From positions 142,399 to 206,398 of the forward strand of contig NZ_SWMS01000009.1 of the NCBI RefSeq assembly GCF_005146945.1: a stretch of 64,000 nucleotides of DNA, written 5' to 3'. The notes below the pieces were generated by a model. The model saw nothing but the letters and a program-made list of their open reading frames with translations. It had not been told where the DNA came from and ran no database searches. Position 1 is the first letter of the stretch, and each line of letters begins with the position of its first letter. The position numbers and the translations under genes are program-made. Positions 17,699 through 27,162 of this stretch are shown in pieces. This DNA is from Prauserella endophytica. Lineage in GTDB: Bacteria > Actinomycetota > Actinomycetes > Mycobacteriales > Pseudonocardiaceae.

Positions 17699-18328
17699 GT
17701 GCGGCCGCGGATGACCGTTCTCGCCGCTGTGATGCTGGCCCTTGGGGGCCTGGGACTCGCAGGGTGTGGTCAGCCGAGAACGCAGCCCGGCGCCCAGCAG
17801 GCGGCCGAGTCCTCGGGCCCCGGCCTGACGGCCGAGGAGGTGCGCCGCGAGGACGCCACCACCGCGTGGGCGGGCGGCTACTGCGCCGCGGTGTCGGAGC
17901 TGGTGCGCTCGTTCTCGCGGATGCCGAGCATCGACCCGACCACGCCGCAGCAGGCCTCGCGGACGTCGAGTGAGCTGCTCGGCGTGATGATCGGGGGCCT
18001 TGACCGCACGATCGAAGGGCTTGACCGGCTCAGCCGGGCCCCGTTGTCCGACGGGGAGCGCATCAAGGCGCAGGCCGTCTCCAGGTACGTGGGCATCCGG
18101 GACCGTGCCGTGGGAGCGAAGCAGCAGCTCGACGCGGCCACCACCGAGGAGGCCAGCAGGGCGGCGATCGGCTCGGTGCGCGCGCCACTGGAGGAGATCG
18201 GCCGGATCAGCCTGCTGGACGGTTTCGACGCCGTGCCGGAGCTGAAGGAGGCGAGCCTGCGGGCGCCGCAGTGCAAGGAGCTCACCGACTCCCGTGAGAC
18301 GGCGAGGTTCGACCCGGGGGCCTCGTAG
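17699..18328 (+). CDS. lipoprotein of unknown function
   Basis: A 209-residue secreted protein with a lipoprotein signal: basic start, hydrophobic core, lipobox LAGC with Cys near residue 23. The mature part is helical and charged, with two other cysteines (GYCAAV and PQCKEL) that could form a disulfide. I do not recognise a named domain. The GTG start is chosen because AGGAGG lies seven bases upstream; longer in-frame starts would run through that site. It stands alone between hppA and a convergent MerR gene. Confidence 0.8.
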   Translation: MRPRMTVLAAVMLALGGLGLAGCGQPRTQPGAQQAAESSGPGLTAEEVRREDATTAWAGGYCAAVSELVRSFSRMPSIDPTTPQQASRTSSELLGVMIGGLDRTIEGLDRLSRAPLSDGERIKAQAVSRYVGIRDRAVGAKQQLDAATTEEASRAAIGSVRAPLEEIGRISLLDGFDAVPELKEASLRAPQCKELTDSRETARFDPGAS

Positions 18329-18333
18329 CGCGA

Positions 18334-18358
18334 GCCTGGGGACCGCGGTTCCCCAGGC
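18334..18358. terminator. bidirectional hairpin between convergent genes
   Basis: Stem GCCTGGGGA / TCCCCAGGC with a 7-base loop, placed in the 36-base gap between the lipoprotein stop and the MerR stop. Confidence 0.7.
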
Positions 18359-18364
18359 CCGGTG

Positions 18365-19117
18365 CTAACTCAGGCGGGCCTGCGCGTAGGCCGCCATGGT
18401 GTCGCGCAGGTAGGCCGCAAGGCCCGGCGCGACCTCGTCGATGCTCGCGGTGAACCGCGGGTCGTCGACGTAGAGCCTGCCGAGGCCCGTGTAGGACTCC
18501 CGGTTCGGAGTCCAGAAGTGGCACAGCCACCGGTAGTGGGCGTCGGTCGCCTCGATCGCACGCGGGTCGTCCGGCGCGACGCCCTCGCGCATCAGCTCGG
18601 CGAGCCGCGCCGAGGCGTCGGCTCCCGCCTGCTGGACCGCCTGCCACTTCTCGTCCGACCAGCCCTTCACGCGCTCGTGGGACGCGAGCGAGCCGGGCCA
18701 GCGCTCCTCCGCCTCCTCGGCGAGCCGCTGTGCCTGCTCGGAGTGCCGCTCGAAGCCGGTGTACAGCTCATCGGCGTTCACAGTGTTCCCTCCCTCCAGT
18801 TTCTCGATCGTTCTCCGTACGGTCCTGGCGAGCCGGTCGAACCGGTCCCGTTCCGCCGTCAGCCACTCGTGGTGCACCTTGAGTGCGGCGAGCCGGTCGG
18901 TCTGCCGATCGAGGATGTCCCCGATCGCGTCCAGCCCCAGGCCCAGCTCCCGCAGCACGAGGATCTGCTGCAGGCGCAGCAGTTGGTCCTCCTCGTAGTA
19001 GCGGTAGCCGTTGCCGCCGACGTAGGCGGGCGGCAACAGGCCGATCTCGTCGTAGTGCCGCAGGGTGCGCGAGGTCACTTTCGCGATCCGCGCGACCTGG
19101 ACGATCGAGTAGGCCAT
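18365..19117 (-). CDS. MerR-family regulator with TipAS-type ligand domain
   Basis: A 250-residue TipAL-like activator. The N-terminal winged helix (SIVQVARIAKVTSRTLRHYDEIGLL) is followed by a long coiled dimerisation helix (~75-110) and a C-terminal TipAS antibiotic-recognition domain (~120-250) with the signature HYRWLCHFWTPNRESYTGLGRLYVDDPRF. In Streptomyces lividans TipAL binds thiopeptides and activates its own promoter. Here a dyad in a 19-bp promoter spacer directly upstream indicates autoregulation. No resistance or efflux gene is adjacent; the nearest gene upstream on the same strand is a secreted protease. Confidence 0.9.
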   Translation of the reverse strand: MAYSIVQVARIAKVTSRTLRHYDEIGLLPPAYVGGNGYRYYEEDQLLRLQQILVLRELGLGLDAIGDILDRQTDRLAALKVHHEWLTAERDRFDRLARTVRRTIEKLEGGNTVNADELYTGFERHSEQAQRLAEEAEERWPGSLASHERVKGWSDEKWQAVQQAGADASARLAELMREGVAPDDPRAIEATDAHYRWLCHFWTPNRESYTGLGRLYVDDPRFTASIDEVAPGLAAYLRDTMAAYAQARLS

Positions 19118-19124
19118 GCGGACA

Positions 19125-19159
19125 ACGGTAGAGGTTGACGCCGCGTCAACCTCAAGTCC
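19125..19159 (-). promoter_or_regulatory. MerR-type promoter/operator of the TipA-like gene
   Basis: Reading the minus strand: -35 TTGAGG, a 19-base spacer, then -10 TACCGT. A perfect 11-bp dyad GAGGTTGACGC/GCGTCAACCTC (19131-19153) fills the spacer. A 19-bp rather than 17-bp spacer with a dyad in it is the hallmark of MerR-activated promoters. The site lies directly upstream of the ATG at 19117. Confidence 0.75.
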
Positions 19160-19173
19160 GAAAATCGAGCCGA

Positions 19174-19989
19174 TCAGGCCGGCTTGGGCAGTGTGCAGGC
19201 CGGGCGCTCCAGTTCGATCTCGCTCGCCGGCGTCAGGCAGCCGTAGAGGCGGTACGTCTGCTGGCCGTACTTGGCGCCGTGCCGCACCGTGACCTGTCCG
19301 TTCGCGCCGACCTCGCACGGGTTGTTCATCGTGCACCGGTCGCCGTTCTCGTTGGCCGTGTTGTTCACGCCCACGACCTGGCGGCTGGCGGTGTCGATGA
19401 TCGGGGAGCCCGACGTGCCGCCGATGGTCTGGCACTCGGGCGTGTACCGGATCGAGTCGCGCCAGGTGTAGCCGCCCTCGCGCAGCTCGCGGACGAACCC
19501 GTCGACGGAGCACGCGTACGTCTTCTTCCAGTATCCGGAGGCCACGGTGATGCCCGTACCCGCTCCGGGTCGCTCCTCGGAGAGCTCGAGCGGGGCGATG
19601 CCGTGGTCGCGCTGGATGTCGGCGTAGGTGGTGCCGAGCTGGTACACCGACGCGTCGGTGCCCGTCATCGTCGCGTACAGCAGCTTCGTCGCCCGCAGGG
19701 TCGTCACCTCGCGTCCGTCACCGGCGAGCAGGGTGAACGTCCGCTGGGACGGCCGGTCGACGATTACCTCGCCCGGCTGCGGGAAGCCTTCCTCCAGGCA
19801 GTGCCCGTTGGACAGCACCAGCGCGGGCGCGGTGGCCGGGGCGCCGGCGAGCCGCACGACCGAGCCCGAGCAGTTCGACAGGGCGACCGTGCCCGTCAGG
19901 TCGACGGTCTCCGCGCTTGCCGGAGGCGCTGTGACCAGTGCGAACGTGAAGATCGTGGCCAGCAGGACGCCGAGCGGGCGGCGGAACAT
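19174..19989 (-). CDS. secreted trypsin-like serine protease
   Basis: A 271-residue exported chymotrypsin-fold protease. The signal peptide covers about residues 1-26 (ends PPASA). The triad is visible as His in LSNGHCLE near residue 62, Asp in GTDASVYQL near residue 112, and Ser in IGGTSGSPI near residue 193. Paired cysteines (SNCSG/HC and KTYACS/PEC) suggest disulfides. The substrate is unknown. The ATG has AAAGGA upstream. It lies upstream of the TipA-like gene on the same strand, but that gene has its own promoter between them. Confidence 0.88.
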   Translation of the reverse strand: MFRRPLGVLLATIFTFALVTAPPASAETVDLTGTVALSNCSGSVVRLAGAPATAPALVLSNGHCLEEGFPQPGEVIVDRPSQRTFTLLAGDGREVTTLRATKLLYATMTGTDASVYQLGTTYADIQRDHGIAPLELSEERPGAGTGITVASGYWKKTYACSVDGFVRELREGGYTWRDSIRYTPECQTIGGTSGSPIIDTASRQVVGVNNTANENGDRCTMNNPCEVGANGQVTVRHGAKYGQQTYRLYGCLTPASEIELERPACTLPKPA

Positions 19990-20233
19990 CGAGGAGGTCC
20001 TTTCGGTCGGCGGGCTCGTGGGACGGAGCGTAGTGGTTCGGCTACCCGGGAGCCTGGGCGACGTGAGGTCCACGTCACGTGCTAGGTGTGGAAGGGAAAC
20101 GTCACGGCTGCACACGGCGATGCGCTTGACACACGCTTTACGGCGTGTTGAGCCACCTGAGAAGACGCCGTCGCCCGTGAGAGTGCACACTGGCGGGTCG
20201 AACAGGTGAGTTACCGAGCGGAGAGCGGACAGC

Positions 20234-23056
20234 GTGGCTGGATCGACAGAGAGCACTGCGGCGCGCGGCGCCACCGTGGGGGGCGGTGGTCGGGCGAAGG
20301 GCAGGCCGAAGAAGAGTGCCGCGGCCAACGGCAGCGGCCGTCGACGGCTGGTGATCGTCGAGTCGCCCACCAAGGCGCGCAAGATCGCCCCCTACCTCGG
20401 CCGTGACTACGTCGTCGAGTCGTCCCGTGGGCACATCCGCGACCTGCCGCGTGGAGCCGCCGACGTGCCTGCCAAGTACAAGGGCCAGCCGTGGGCGAGG
20501 CTTGGCGTGGACGTCGACAACGACTTCGAGCCCCTCTACGTCGTCTCACCGGACAAGAAGGCCACGGTCACCGAGCTGAAGAGCCTGCTCAAGGACGTCG
20601 ACGAGCTCTACCTCGCCACCGACCCCGACCGCGAGGGCGAGGCGATCGCGTGGCATCTGCTCGAAGCGCTCAAGCCCAAGATCCCGGTCCGCAGGATGGT
20701 GTTCCACGAGGTCACCGAGCAGGCCATCCGCTCAGCGGCCGAGAACACCCGTGAGCTCGACCCCGACCTGGTCGACGCGCAGGAGACCCGCCGCATCCTC
20801 GACCGGCTCTACGGCTACGAGGTCTCACCGGTGCTGTGGAAGAAGGTCATGCCGAGGCTCTCGGCGGGCCGCGTCCAGTCGGTGGCCACGCGGGTGATCG
20901 TCGAGCGCGAACGCGAGCGGATGCGCTTCACGTCGGCGTCGTACTGGGACATCTCGGCGACGATGGACGCCGGTGCGGAGGCCAGCCCGCGTACCTTCCC
21001 GGCCCGGCTCACCGCCGTGGCCGGCTCCCGGCTCGCGACCGGCCGCGACTTCGGCCCCGACGGGCAGCTCAAGGCGTCCGCGCGCGACGTCCGCATCCTC
21101 GACGAGGCCGAGGCCGGCCGGCTGGCGCAGGCGCTGCACCAGCGGGACTTCGCGGTCACCAGCGTCGAGGAGAAGCCGTACACGCGGCGGCCGTACGCGC
21201 CGTTCATGACCTCGACACTGCAGCAGGAGGCGGGCCGCAAGCTCCGCTTCTCGTCCGAGCGCACGATGCGCATCGCGCAGCGGCTCTACGAGAACGGCTA
21301 CATCACCTACATGCGTACCGACTCGACGACCCTGTCGGAGACGGCGCTGACCGCGGCCCGCAACCAGGCGACCGACCTCTACGGCTCCGAGTACGTGTCG
21401 CCGAGCCCCAGGCAGTACACGCGCAAGGTGAAGAACGCGCAGGAGGCCCACGAGGCGATCCGCCCCGCGGGCGAGGTTTTCCGCACGCCGGGCCAGGTGG
21501 CCGGCGAGCTGGAGACCGACGAGTTCCGGCTCTACGAGCTGATCTGGCAGCGCACCATCGCCTCGCAGATGGCCGACGCCAAGGGCACCACGATGTCGGT
21601 GCGCATCACCGGCACGGCCACCAGCGGAGAGGAGTGTGTGTTCTCCGCGTCCGGCCGCACCATCACCTTCGCGGGCTTCCTCAAGGCCTACGTCGAGTCG
21701 GTGGACACCGAGACGGGCGGCGAGGCCGACGACAAGCAGAGCAGGCTCCCGCAGCTGCGTGAGGGCCAGGAGCTGACGGCGACGGAGCTGTCGCCGGACG
21801 GGCACGCGACGTCGCCGCCCGCGCGCTACAGCGAGCCCGCGCTGGTGAGCAAGCTCGAGGAGCTCGGCATCGGCAGGCCCTCGACGTACGCCTCGATCAT
21901 CAAGACCATCCAGGACCGCGGCTACGTGTGGAAGAAGGGCTCCGCACTGGTGCCCTCGTGGATCGCGTTCTCGGTGGTCGGCCTGCTCGAGCAGCACTTC
22001 GAGCGGCTGGTCGACTACGACTTCACCGCCGCCATGGAGGACGAGCTCGACCGGATCGCGTCAGGTGATGAGCAGCGCACGCGCTGGCTGTCGAAGTTCT
22101 ACTTCGGCGGCGACATGGGCGTCGACGGCTCGATCGGGCGGCTCGGCGGGCTCAAGAAGCTCGTCGGCTCCGGCGTCGAGGACATCGACGCCCGCGAGAT
22201 CAACTCGATCAAGCTCTTCGACGACACCGAGGGGCGCGCGGTCGTGGTGCGGGTCGGCCGCTACGGCCCTTACCTGGAGCGCGAGGTCGACGGCGAGTCG
22301 CAGCGCGCGAACCTGCCGGAGGACCTGCCGCCGGACGAGCTGACCCTGGAGATCGCCGAGCGGCTGTTCGCGACGCCGCAGGAGGGTCGCGTACTGGGCA
22401 CCGACCCGGTCAGCGGCCACGAGATCGTGGCCAAGGAGGGCCGGTTCGGGCCGTACGTGACCGAGATCCTGCCGGAGCCCGAAGAGGCCGAGGGAGGCAC
22501 TGCCGGCAAGAAGACCAGCAAGGCCAAGAAGCCGAAGCCGCGCACGGCGTCGCTGTTCAAGTCGATGACGATCGAGGAGATGACCCTCGACGACGCGCTG
22601 AAGCTGCTGTCGCTGCCAAGGGTGGTCGGCAAGGACCCGGAGAGCGGCGACGAGATCACCGCGCAGAACGGGCGCTACGGGCCGTACCTGAAGAAGGGCA
22701 CCGACTCGCGCTCGCTCTCGACGGAGGAGCAGATCTTCGACATCACGCTCGAGGAGGCGCTCAAGATCTATGCCGAGCCGAAGCGCAGGGGACGCCAGGC
22801 GGTCGCGAAGCCGCCGCTGAAGGAGCTCGGCGAGGACCCGGCCTCCGGCAAGCCGATGGTGGTCAAGGACGGCCGCTTCGGCCCGTATGTCACCGACGGT
22901 GAGTACAACGCGTCACTGCGGAAGTCGGACACGGTTGAGGACCTGACCGTGGAAAGGGCTGCCGAGCTGCTGGCCGAGAAGCGGGCGAAGGGTCCGGCGC
23001 CGAAGAAGAAGAGCACCACCCGCAAGAAGGCGTCCACGGCGAAGTCCAAGTCGTGA
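20234..23056 (+). CDS. topA: DNA topoisomerase I
   Basis: A 940-residue type IA topoisomerase that relaxes negative supercoils. The TOPRIM domain begins RRLVIVESPTKARKI near residue 40 and holds DPDREGE near residue 131. The active-site Tyr is in GYITYMRTDSTTL near residue 358. The C-terminal half has four Topo_C_Rpt units marked by GRYGPYLE, GRFGPYVTE, GRYGPYLK and GRFGPYVTD. It ends in a lysine-rich tail, the usual actinobacterial replacement for zinc fingers. The GTG start is preceded by GGAGAGCGG. Upstream, TTGACA (20126) next to the small dyad ACACGC/GCGTGT may be promoter parts. The cspA and adenylate-cyclase genes flanking mycobacterial topA are absent here. Confidence 0.97.
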   Translation: MAGSTESTAARGATVGGGGRAKGRPKKSAAANGSGRRRLVIVESPTKARKIAPYLGRDYVVESSRGHIRDLPRGAADVPAKYKGQPWARLGVDVDNDFEPLYVVSPDKKATVTELKSLLKDVDELYLATDPDREGEAIAWHLLEALKPKIPVRRMVFHEVTEQAIRSAAENTRELDPDLVDAQETRRILDRLYGYEVSPVLWKKVMPRLSAGRVQSVATRVIVERERERMRFTSASYWDISATMDAGAEASPRTFPARLTAVAGSRLATGRDFGPDGQLKASARDVRILDEAEAGRLAQALHQRDFAVTSVEEKPYTRRPYAPFMTSTLQQEAGRKLRFSSERTMRIAQRLYENGYITYMRTDSTTLSETALTAARNQATDLYGSEYVSPSPRQYTRKVKNAQEAHEAIRPAGEVFRTPGQVAGELETDEFRLYELIWQRTIASQMADAKGTTMSVRITGTATSGEECVFSASGRTITFAGFLKAYVESVDTETGGEADDKQSRLPQLREGQELTATELSPDGHATSPPARYSEPALVSKLEELGIGRPSTYASIIKTIQDRGYVWKKGSALVPSWIAFSVVGLLEQHFERLVDYDFTAAMEDELDRIASGDEQRTRWLSKFYFGGDMGVDGSIGRLGGLKKLVGSGVEDIDAREINSIKLFDDTEGRAVVVRVGRYGPYLEREVDGESQRANLPEDLPPDELTLEIAERLFATPQEGRVLGTDPVSGHEIVAKEGRFGPYVTEILPEPEEAEGGTAGKKTSKAKKPKPRTASLFKSMTIEEMTLDDALKLLSLPRVVGKDPESGDEITAQNGRYGPYLKKGTDSRSLSTEEQIFDITLEEALKIYAEPKRRGRQAVAKPPLKELGEDPASGKPMVVKDGRFGPYVTDGEYNASLRKSDTVEDLTVERAAELLAEKRAKGPAPKKKSTTRKKASTAKSKS

Positions 23057-23151
23057 CGCTGGGTGAGCGGTAGTGCGCCCCGTTGGCGGATGCGCGCCGT
23101 GACCGGGTCGCTACCCTTGAGGAGCACGACAAGACCCGGCTAGGAGGACGC

Positions 23152-23712
23152 GTGGCCAACGGGGACGGTACTCAGGCGCCCGAGCCTCCGCAGTCGTTCA
23201 GCGACCCGCTGTCGGGCCTGGTCACCAGCGGCAAACCGGACTTCACGGCCACGACCCAGCGCGACCAGCCGACCGCGATGCCGCTCGCCATGCCGGTCGA
23301 GCCGGACCCGGACATGGTCAAGGGGATGGTCGACGCGGCGCTGGGTGACGAGACCCCGAAGCCGGAGGGGGCCGAGGCGACGGAGGCGACCGTCGAGGGC
23401 GGCGAGTCCCCGCCGCCGGGCGCTCCTGCTGGCGCCGCGCTGTCGGGCGAGGGCGGCCCTCCCGGTGTGTACTCCGGTCCCGATCGCTCACGCTGGCCCG
23501 CGCGTACCCAGCTGCTGCCCGAGATCCTGCGCAGGCGGCAGCGCAACCGGGTACGGGAGAGCCGGCCGTGGTCCGAGCGGCAGCTGATTCGCAGGCCGTC
23601 GAGCGGTTCGGCCGGGCTCGCCGTCGCTCTCGTATTGCTCACGGTGTTCGGGATCGTCGCGATTCAGTTCATCTCGAGTCTGGTCGAGAGCATTACCGGG
23701 CTTTTCAACTGA
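23152..23712 (+). CDS. small membrane protein of unknown function
   Basis: A 186-residue protein between topA and the MFS fusion. The first ~110 residues are low-complexity and acidic/proline-rich, followed by a basic juxtamembrane stretch with RRRQRNRVRESRPW and one C-terminal membrane helix (GLAVALVLLTVFGIVAIQFI). I recognise no family. The GTG start has TAGGAGGACGC directly upstream. Confidence 0.75.
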   Translation: MANGDGTQAPEPPQSFSDPLSGLVTSGKPDFTATTQRDQPTAMPLAMPVEPDPDMVKGMVDAALGDETPKPEGAEATEATVEGGESPPPGAPAGAALSGEGGPPGVYSGPDRSRWPARTQLLPEILRRRQRNRVRESRPWSERQLIRRPSSGSAGLAVALVLLTVFGIVAIQFISSLVESITGLFN

Positions 23713-23837
23713 TCGAGCGGGCTGTTCGTCAGCGCTCGGTGCTGAATTGATCACCGCGGGTGTTTTACCCGGTACTCCGGCGCACGGTGCGTGTTGCGGG
23801 CTACCCTGACCACACAACCGTGCCGGTGGCTATTGGG

Positions 23838-25958
23838 GTGGGGCACATCAGCGAGGCAGCACAGGGGAAAGCAGACGCCGACGCGAAGGAGTCGGTGCGG
23901 GGAGAGGCGTCCACGGTCCACCGCGTGCGCCGAGTCCTCGCTATCCGGCCCTTCCGGAGGCTGTGGGGCGTCACCTATCTGTGCAGCGTCGCCGACTGGC
24001 TCTCCTTGCTCGCCCTGGCCGGTCTGGTCACCAAGTTCACCGACAACTACATGGCGCAGAACTTCGCGTTCGCCGGCGTCGTGCTGACCAACCTGCTGCC
24101 GGGTCTGCTGTTCGCGCCGGTCGGTGGGCTGCTCGCCGACCGCTTCGACCGGCGCAAGGTGATGATCGTCGCCGACCTGGTGCGCTTCGGCCTGCTGCTC
24201 TCGATCGCGATCGTCGGTTCACCGATCTGGCTGTTCGTCGCCAACTTCCTGGTGGGTTCCGCGGCCATGATGTGGATCCCGTCGAAGGACGCGGCGGTGC
24301 CGAACCTGCTGCGCAGGCCCGACCAGGTGGAGACGGCCAACCAGCTCGGCATGGTGATGACCTACGGCCTCGCCGTGGTCACCGGCGCCGGCCTCTACTC
24401 GATCCTCACGGGTATCCCGACGACGTTCAACCTGTCGCCGAACGTGTTCGGTGTGTTCGGCATCGCCAACGCCGTCGTGATCATCAACAGCTTCCTCTAC
24501 CTGGCGAGCGCCCTGATCGTCGCCACGCGGATCCCCGAGCTTTCGCTGCGCAACGTGCACCCGGTGCCCGCGTCCGGTGCCGTGCCCGAACCCAAGCCCG
24601 AGGCCGACGAGGACAAGTCGTCGGGCGGGCTGTTGGGGATGATCCGCGACGCGTTCCGGTTCATCCGCACGACGCCGCTGGTGCGCGGGCTGCTGATCGG
24701 CATGATGGGCGCGTTCGCCGCGGGTGGTGCCGTGATCGGGGCGGCCAAGCCGTACTCCTCGAGCCTCGGCGGCGGTGACTCCGCGTTCGGTCTGCTCTTC
24801 GTTGCCGTGTTCGTCGGCGCGGCGGTGGGCCTCGCGGGGGTGCCCAAGCTCGCGCAGCGCCTCCCGCACGACCGGATGTTCGGCATCGGGATCGTGCTCG
24901 CCGGCCTCGCGCTCATCGTCGTGGCGCTCTCGCCACACCTCGCCGTCTCGCTGGTGGCCGTCGCCGTGGTCGGCGCGTGCGCCGGTGCGGCGTTCCTCAC
25001 CGGCGTGACGATCATCGGCTCGCAGGTCGACGACTCGATCCGGGGCCGGATCAACGCGATCTACCAGTCGTTGATGAAGATCATCATCTTCGGCTCCACG
25101 GCACTCGTGCCGCTGCTGATCGGTCTCGTTCGTCCGCACAAGGTGACGGTGTGGGGCAACGTCCTCACGATCGACGGCACGCGGCCCGTGCTGCTCGGCG
25201 GAGGACTCCTGGCCGCGCTGGTCGGCATAGTCGCCTACCGGCAGATGGACTCGCGCCGTACCGAGCCGATCCTGGCCGACCTGCGCAACGTGATCCGGCG
25301 CAGGCCGCGGCGCGTCAACGGCCTGCTGATCGCGCTGGAGGGCACCACCGCCACCGACACGGCGGCACAGGCGGCGCGGCTCGCCGAGTGGCTGAGCAAG
25401 GGGCCGCGCCGGGTCGTGCTCGCCGCCGACCCCGCACTCGACGACTCGCGGCTCGCGTCGCTCGTCTCCGGGGCGTCGCTGTCCGGCGCGCGGGCACAGG
25501 CGCTCGCCGCGGCGGCGGTGCGGGCCGACATCGTGGAACGCGACGTGCAGCCCGCCTTGAACGCGGGCGCGGTCGTGGTGATGGAGCGGTTCGTGGACTC
25601 GCCCCTCGCCCACCTGTCGGCGGTCGCGGGGTTGGACGCCAAGGAGCTGGAGGGCCTCGCCGACTGGGCCACCGGACGGCTGCGGCCCGACCTCACGGTG
25701 CTGCTCGACGCGGAGCCGGGGGCCGACGCGGAGTCGACGAACTCGGCACAGCACCATTGGCGCGTGCAACAACTGCTCACCGAGATGGCCTCCGCGGACC
25801 CCGAGCGCTACGTCGTCGTCGAGGCCGACGGCACCGAGGACGAGGTCGCCGACCGCGTGCGGATCGCCGTGCAGACCACGCTCGTGGGAAGGGTCGCCGG
25901 CCTGGCGCCGCCGCCGGTCGCCGCCGTGCAGGCGACGTCCGTGAAGGCGACGTCGTGA
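23838..25958 (+). CDS. MFS transporter fused to a degenerate dTMP-kinase-like domain
   Basis: About 706 residues. Residues ~40-470 form a major-facilitator transporter with around 12 helices; LADRFDRRKVMI is the MFS loop 2-3 motif. From ~490 the protein resembles thymidylate kinase, but the P-loop reads EGTTATDTAAQ where kinases have EGxDGxGK(S/T)T, and the DR(Y/F) motif reads ERFVDSPLAH. With the P-loop Gly, Lys and Thr all lost, it is probably not a working kinase. Transported substrate unknown. The start is uncertain: GTGs at 23820, 23826 and 23838 are in frame, and a promoter-like GGCTACCCT near 23800 makes longer versions unlikely. GTGA overlap couples it to holB. Confidence 0.83.
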   Translation: MGHISEAAQGKADADAKESVRGEASTVHRVRRVLAIRPFRRLWGVTYLCSVADWLSLLALAGLVTKFTDNYMAQNFAFAGVVLTNLLPGLLFAPVGGLLADRFDRRKVMIVADLVRFGLLLSIAIVGSPIWLFVANFLVGSAAMMWIPSKDAAVPNLLRRPDQVETANQLGMVMTYGLAVVTGAGLYSILTGIPTTFNLSPNVFGVFGIANAVVIINSFLYLASALIVATRIPELSLRNVHPVPASGAVPEPKPEADEDKSSGGLLGMIRDAFRFIRTTPLVRGLLIGMMGAFAAGGAVIGAAKPYSSSLGGGDSAFGLLFVAVFVGAAVGLAGVPKLAQRLPHDRMFGIGIVLAGLALIVVALSPHLAVSLVAVAVVGACAGAAFLTGVTIIGSQVDDSIRGRINAIYQSLMKIIIFGSTALVPLLIGLVRPHKVTVWGNVLTIDGTRPVLLGGGLLAALVGIVAYRQMDSRRTEPILADLRNVIRRRPRRVNGLLIALEGTTATDTAAQAARLAEWLSKGPRRVVLAADPALDDSRLASLVSGASLSGARAQALAAAAVRADIVERDVQPALNAGAVVVMERFVDSPLAHLSAVAGLDAKELEGLADWATGRLRPDLTVLLDAEPGADAESTNSAQHHWRVQQLLTEMASADPERYVVVEADGTEDEVADRVRIAVQTTLVGRVAGLAPPPVAAVQATSVKATS

Positions 25959-27148
25959 CGCAGCCGGTGTGGTCGCAGCTGGTGGGTCAGGAACCGGCTG
26001 TCGAGACGCTTTCCGCCGCCGCGAGCTCGGCCGCGGCGCTCGTGGCCGGCGAGACGGCCGACGCGGGCGCGATGACGCACGCGTGGCTGTTCACCGGGCC
26101 CCCCGGCTCGGGCCGGTCCGTTGCCGCGCGCACGTTCGCCGCCGCGTTGCAGTGCAGCCTCGGGCTCGGCTGCGGCGGCTGCACGGGCTGCCGGACGGCG
26201 CTGGCAGGCACCCACGCCGACGTGCGGCTGGTCGTTCCGGAGGGGCTGTCGATCTCGGTAGCCGAGATGCGGGCGCTCGTGCAGGCCGCCGCGCGCAGGC
26301 CCACCACCGGCCGCTGGCAGGTGGTGATCATCGAGGACGCCGACCGGCTCACCGAGGGCGCGGCCAACGCGCTGCTCAAGGCCGTCGAGGAGCCGCCGGA
26401 GCGCACGGTGTTCCTGCTGTGCGCACCGTCGGACCACCCCGAGGACGTGTCGGTGACCATCCGCTCGCGCTGCCGTCTCGTCACGCTGCGCACGCCGCCG
26501 CCGGAGGCGATCGCGCAGGTGCTGGTGGAGCGCGACGGCGTCGACGAGGCGATGGCGCGATGGGCGGCCTCGGTGTGCGGCGGGCACGTCGGCAGGGCGC
26601 GCAGGCTCGCGACCGACGAGAGCGCGCGCAAGCGGCGTGACGCCGTGCTGCGGATCCCGCTGGGACTGCGCAGACCCGCCGACGTCTTCGTCTGCGCCGA
26701 CGAGCTGATCAAGACGGCCGAGGCGGACGCGACGGACGAGAGCAAGGCGCGCGACGAGGCCGAGCAGGACGCGCTGCGCACCGCGATGGGCTCCGGGGGC
26801 ACCGGCAAGGGCGTCGCCGCGGCGAAGCGGGCTGCCGACGCCGCCGTGCGGCAGCTGGAGAAGCGACAGAAGTCGCGGGCGACGCGGACCCAGCGCGACA
26901 CGCTGGACCTGGCGCTCGTGGACCTGGCGGGCTTCTACCGGGACGTGCTGGTGACGGCGAGCGGGGCCGGCGCGGCGCTCAACCATCCTGACCACGCCGA
27001 GCAGAGCCGCTCCGCCGCGGAGCAGTGGACCCCGGCGTCGGCGCTGCGCAGGCTGGAGGCCGTGCTGGCCTGCCGCGAGGCGATCGAGTGGAACGTCAAG
27101 CCCCGCATCGCCGTGGAAGCCATGGTGACCACTCTCCGCGAAGGCTGA
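25955..27148 (+). CDS. holB: DNA polymerase III subunit delta'
   Basis: A 397-residue clamp-loader subunit of the replisome. The AAA+ domain has GPPGSGRSV near residue 45; the Arg in place of the Walker Lys is normal for non-hydrolysing delta'. The zinc module CGGCTGC follows, and SRC occurs at the sensor region (TIRSRCRLV near residue 170). A charged alanine-rich insertion (~235-310) separates the lid from the collar domain. It is translationally coupled to the upstream MFS fusion (GTGA), and a long palindrome lies 14 bases past its stop. Confidence 0.94.
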   Translation: MTQPVWSQLVGQEPAVETLSAAASSAAALVAGETADAGAMTHAWLFTGPPGSGRSVAARTFAAALQCSLGLGCGGCTGCRTALAGTHADVRLVVPEGLSISVAEMRALVQAAARRPTTGRWQVVIIEDADRLTEGAANALLKAVEEPPERTVFLLCAPSDHPEDVSVTIRSRCRLVTLRTPPPEAIAQVLVERDGVDEAMARWAASVCGGHVGRARRLATDESARKRRDAVLRIPLGLRRPADVFVCADELIKTAEADATDESKARDEAEQDALRTAMGSGGTGKGVAAAKRAADAAVRQLEKRQKSRATRTQRDTLDLALVDLAGFYRDVLVTASGAGAALNHPDHAEQSRSAAEQWTPASALRRLEAVLACREAIEWNVKPRIAVEAMVTTLREG

Positions 27149-27162
27149 CCTCTCTCAGGTAG

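Noticed and set aside
26101..26130. Loss of the P-loop lysine in holB as a sign of decay
   Set aside because: Delta' subunits do not hydrolyse ATP and commonly lack this lysine; the rest of the protein is intact.
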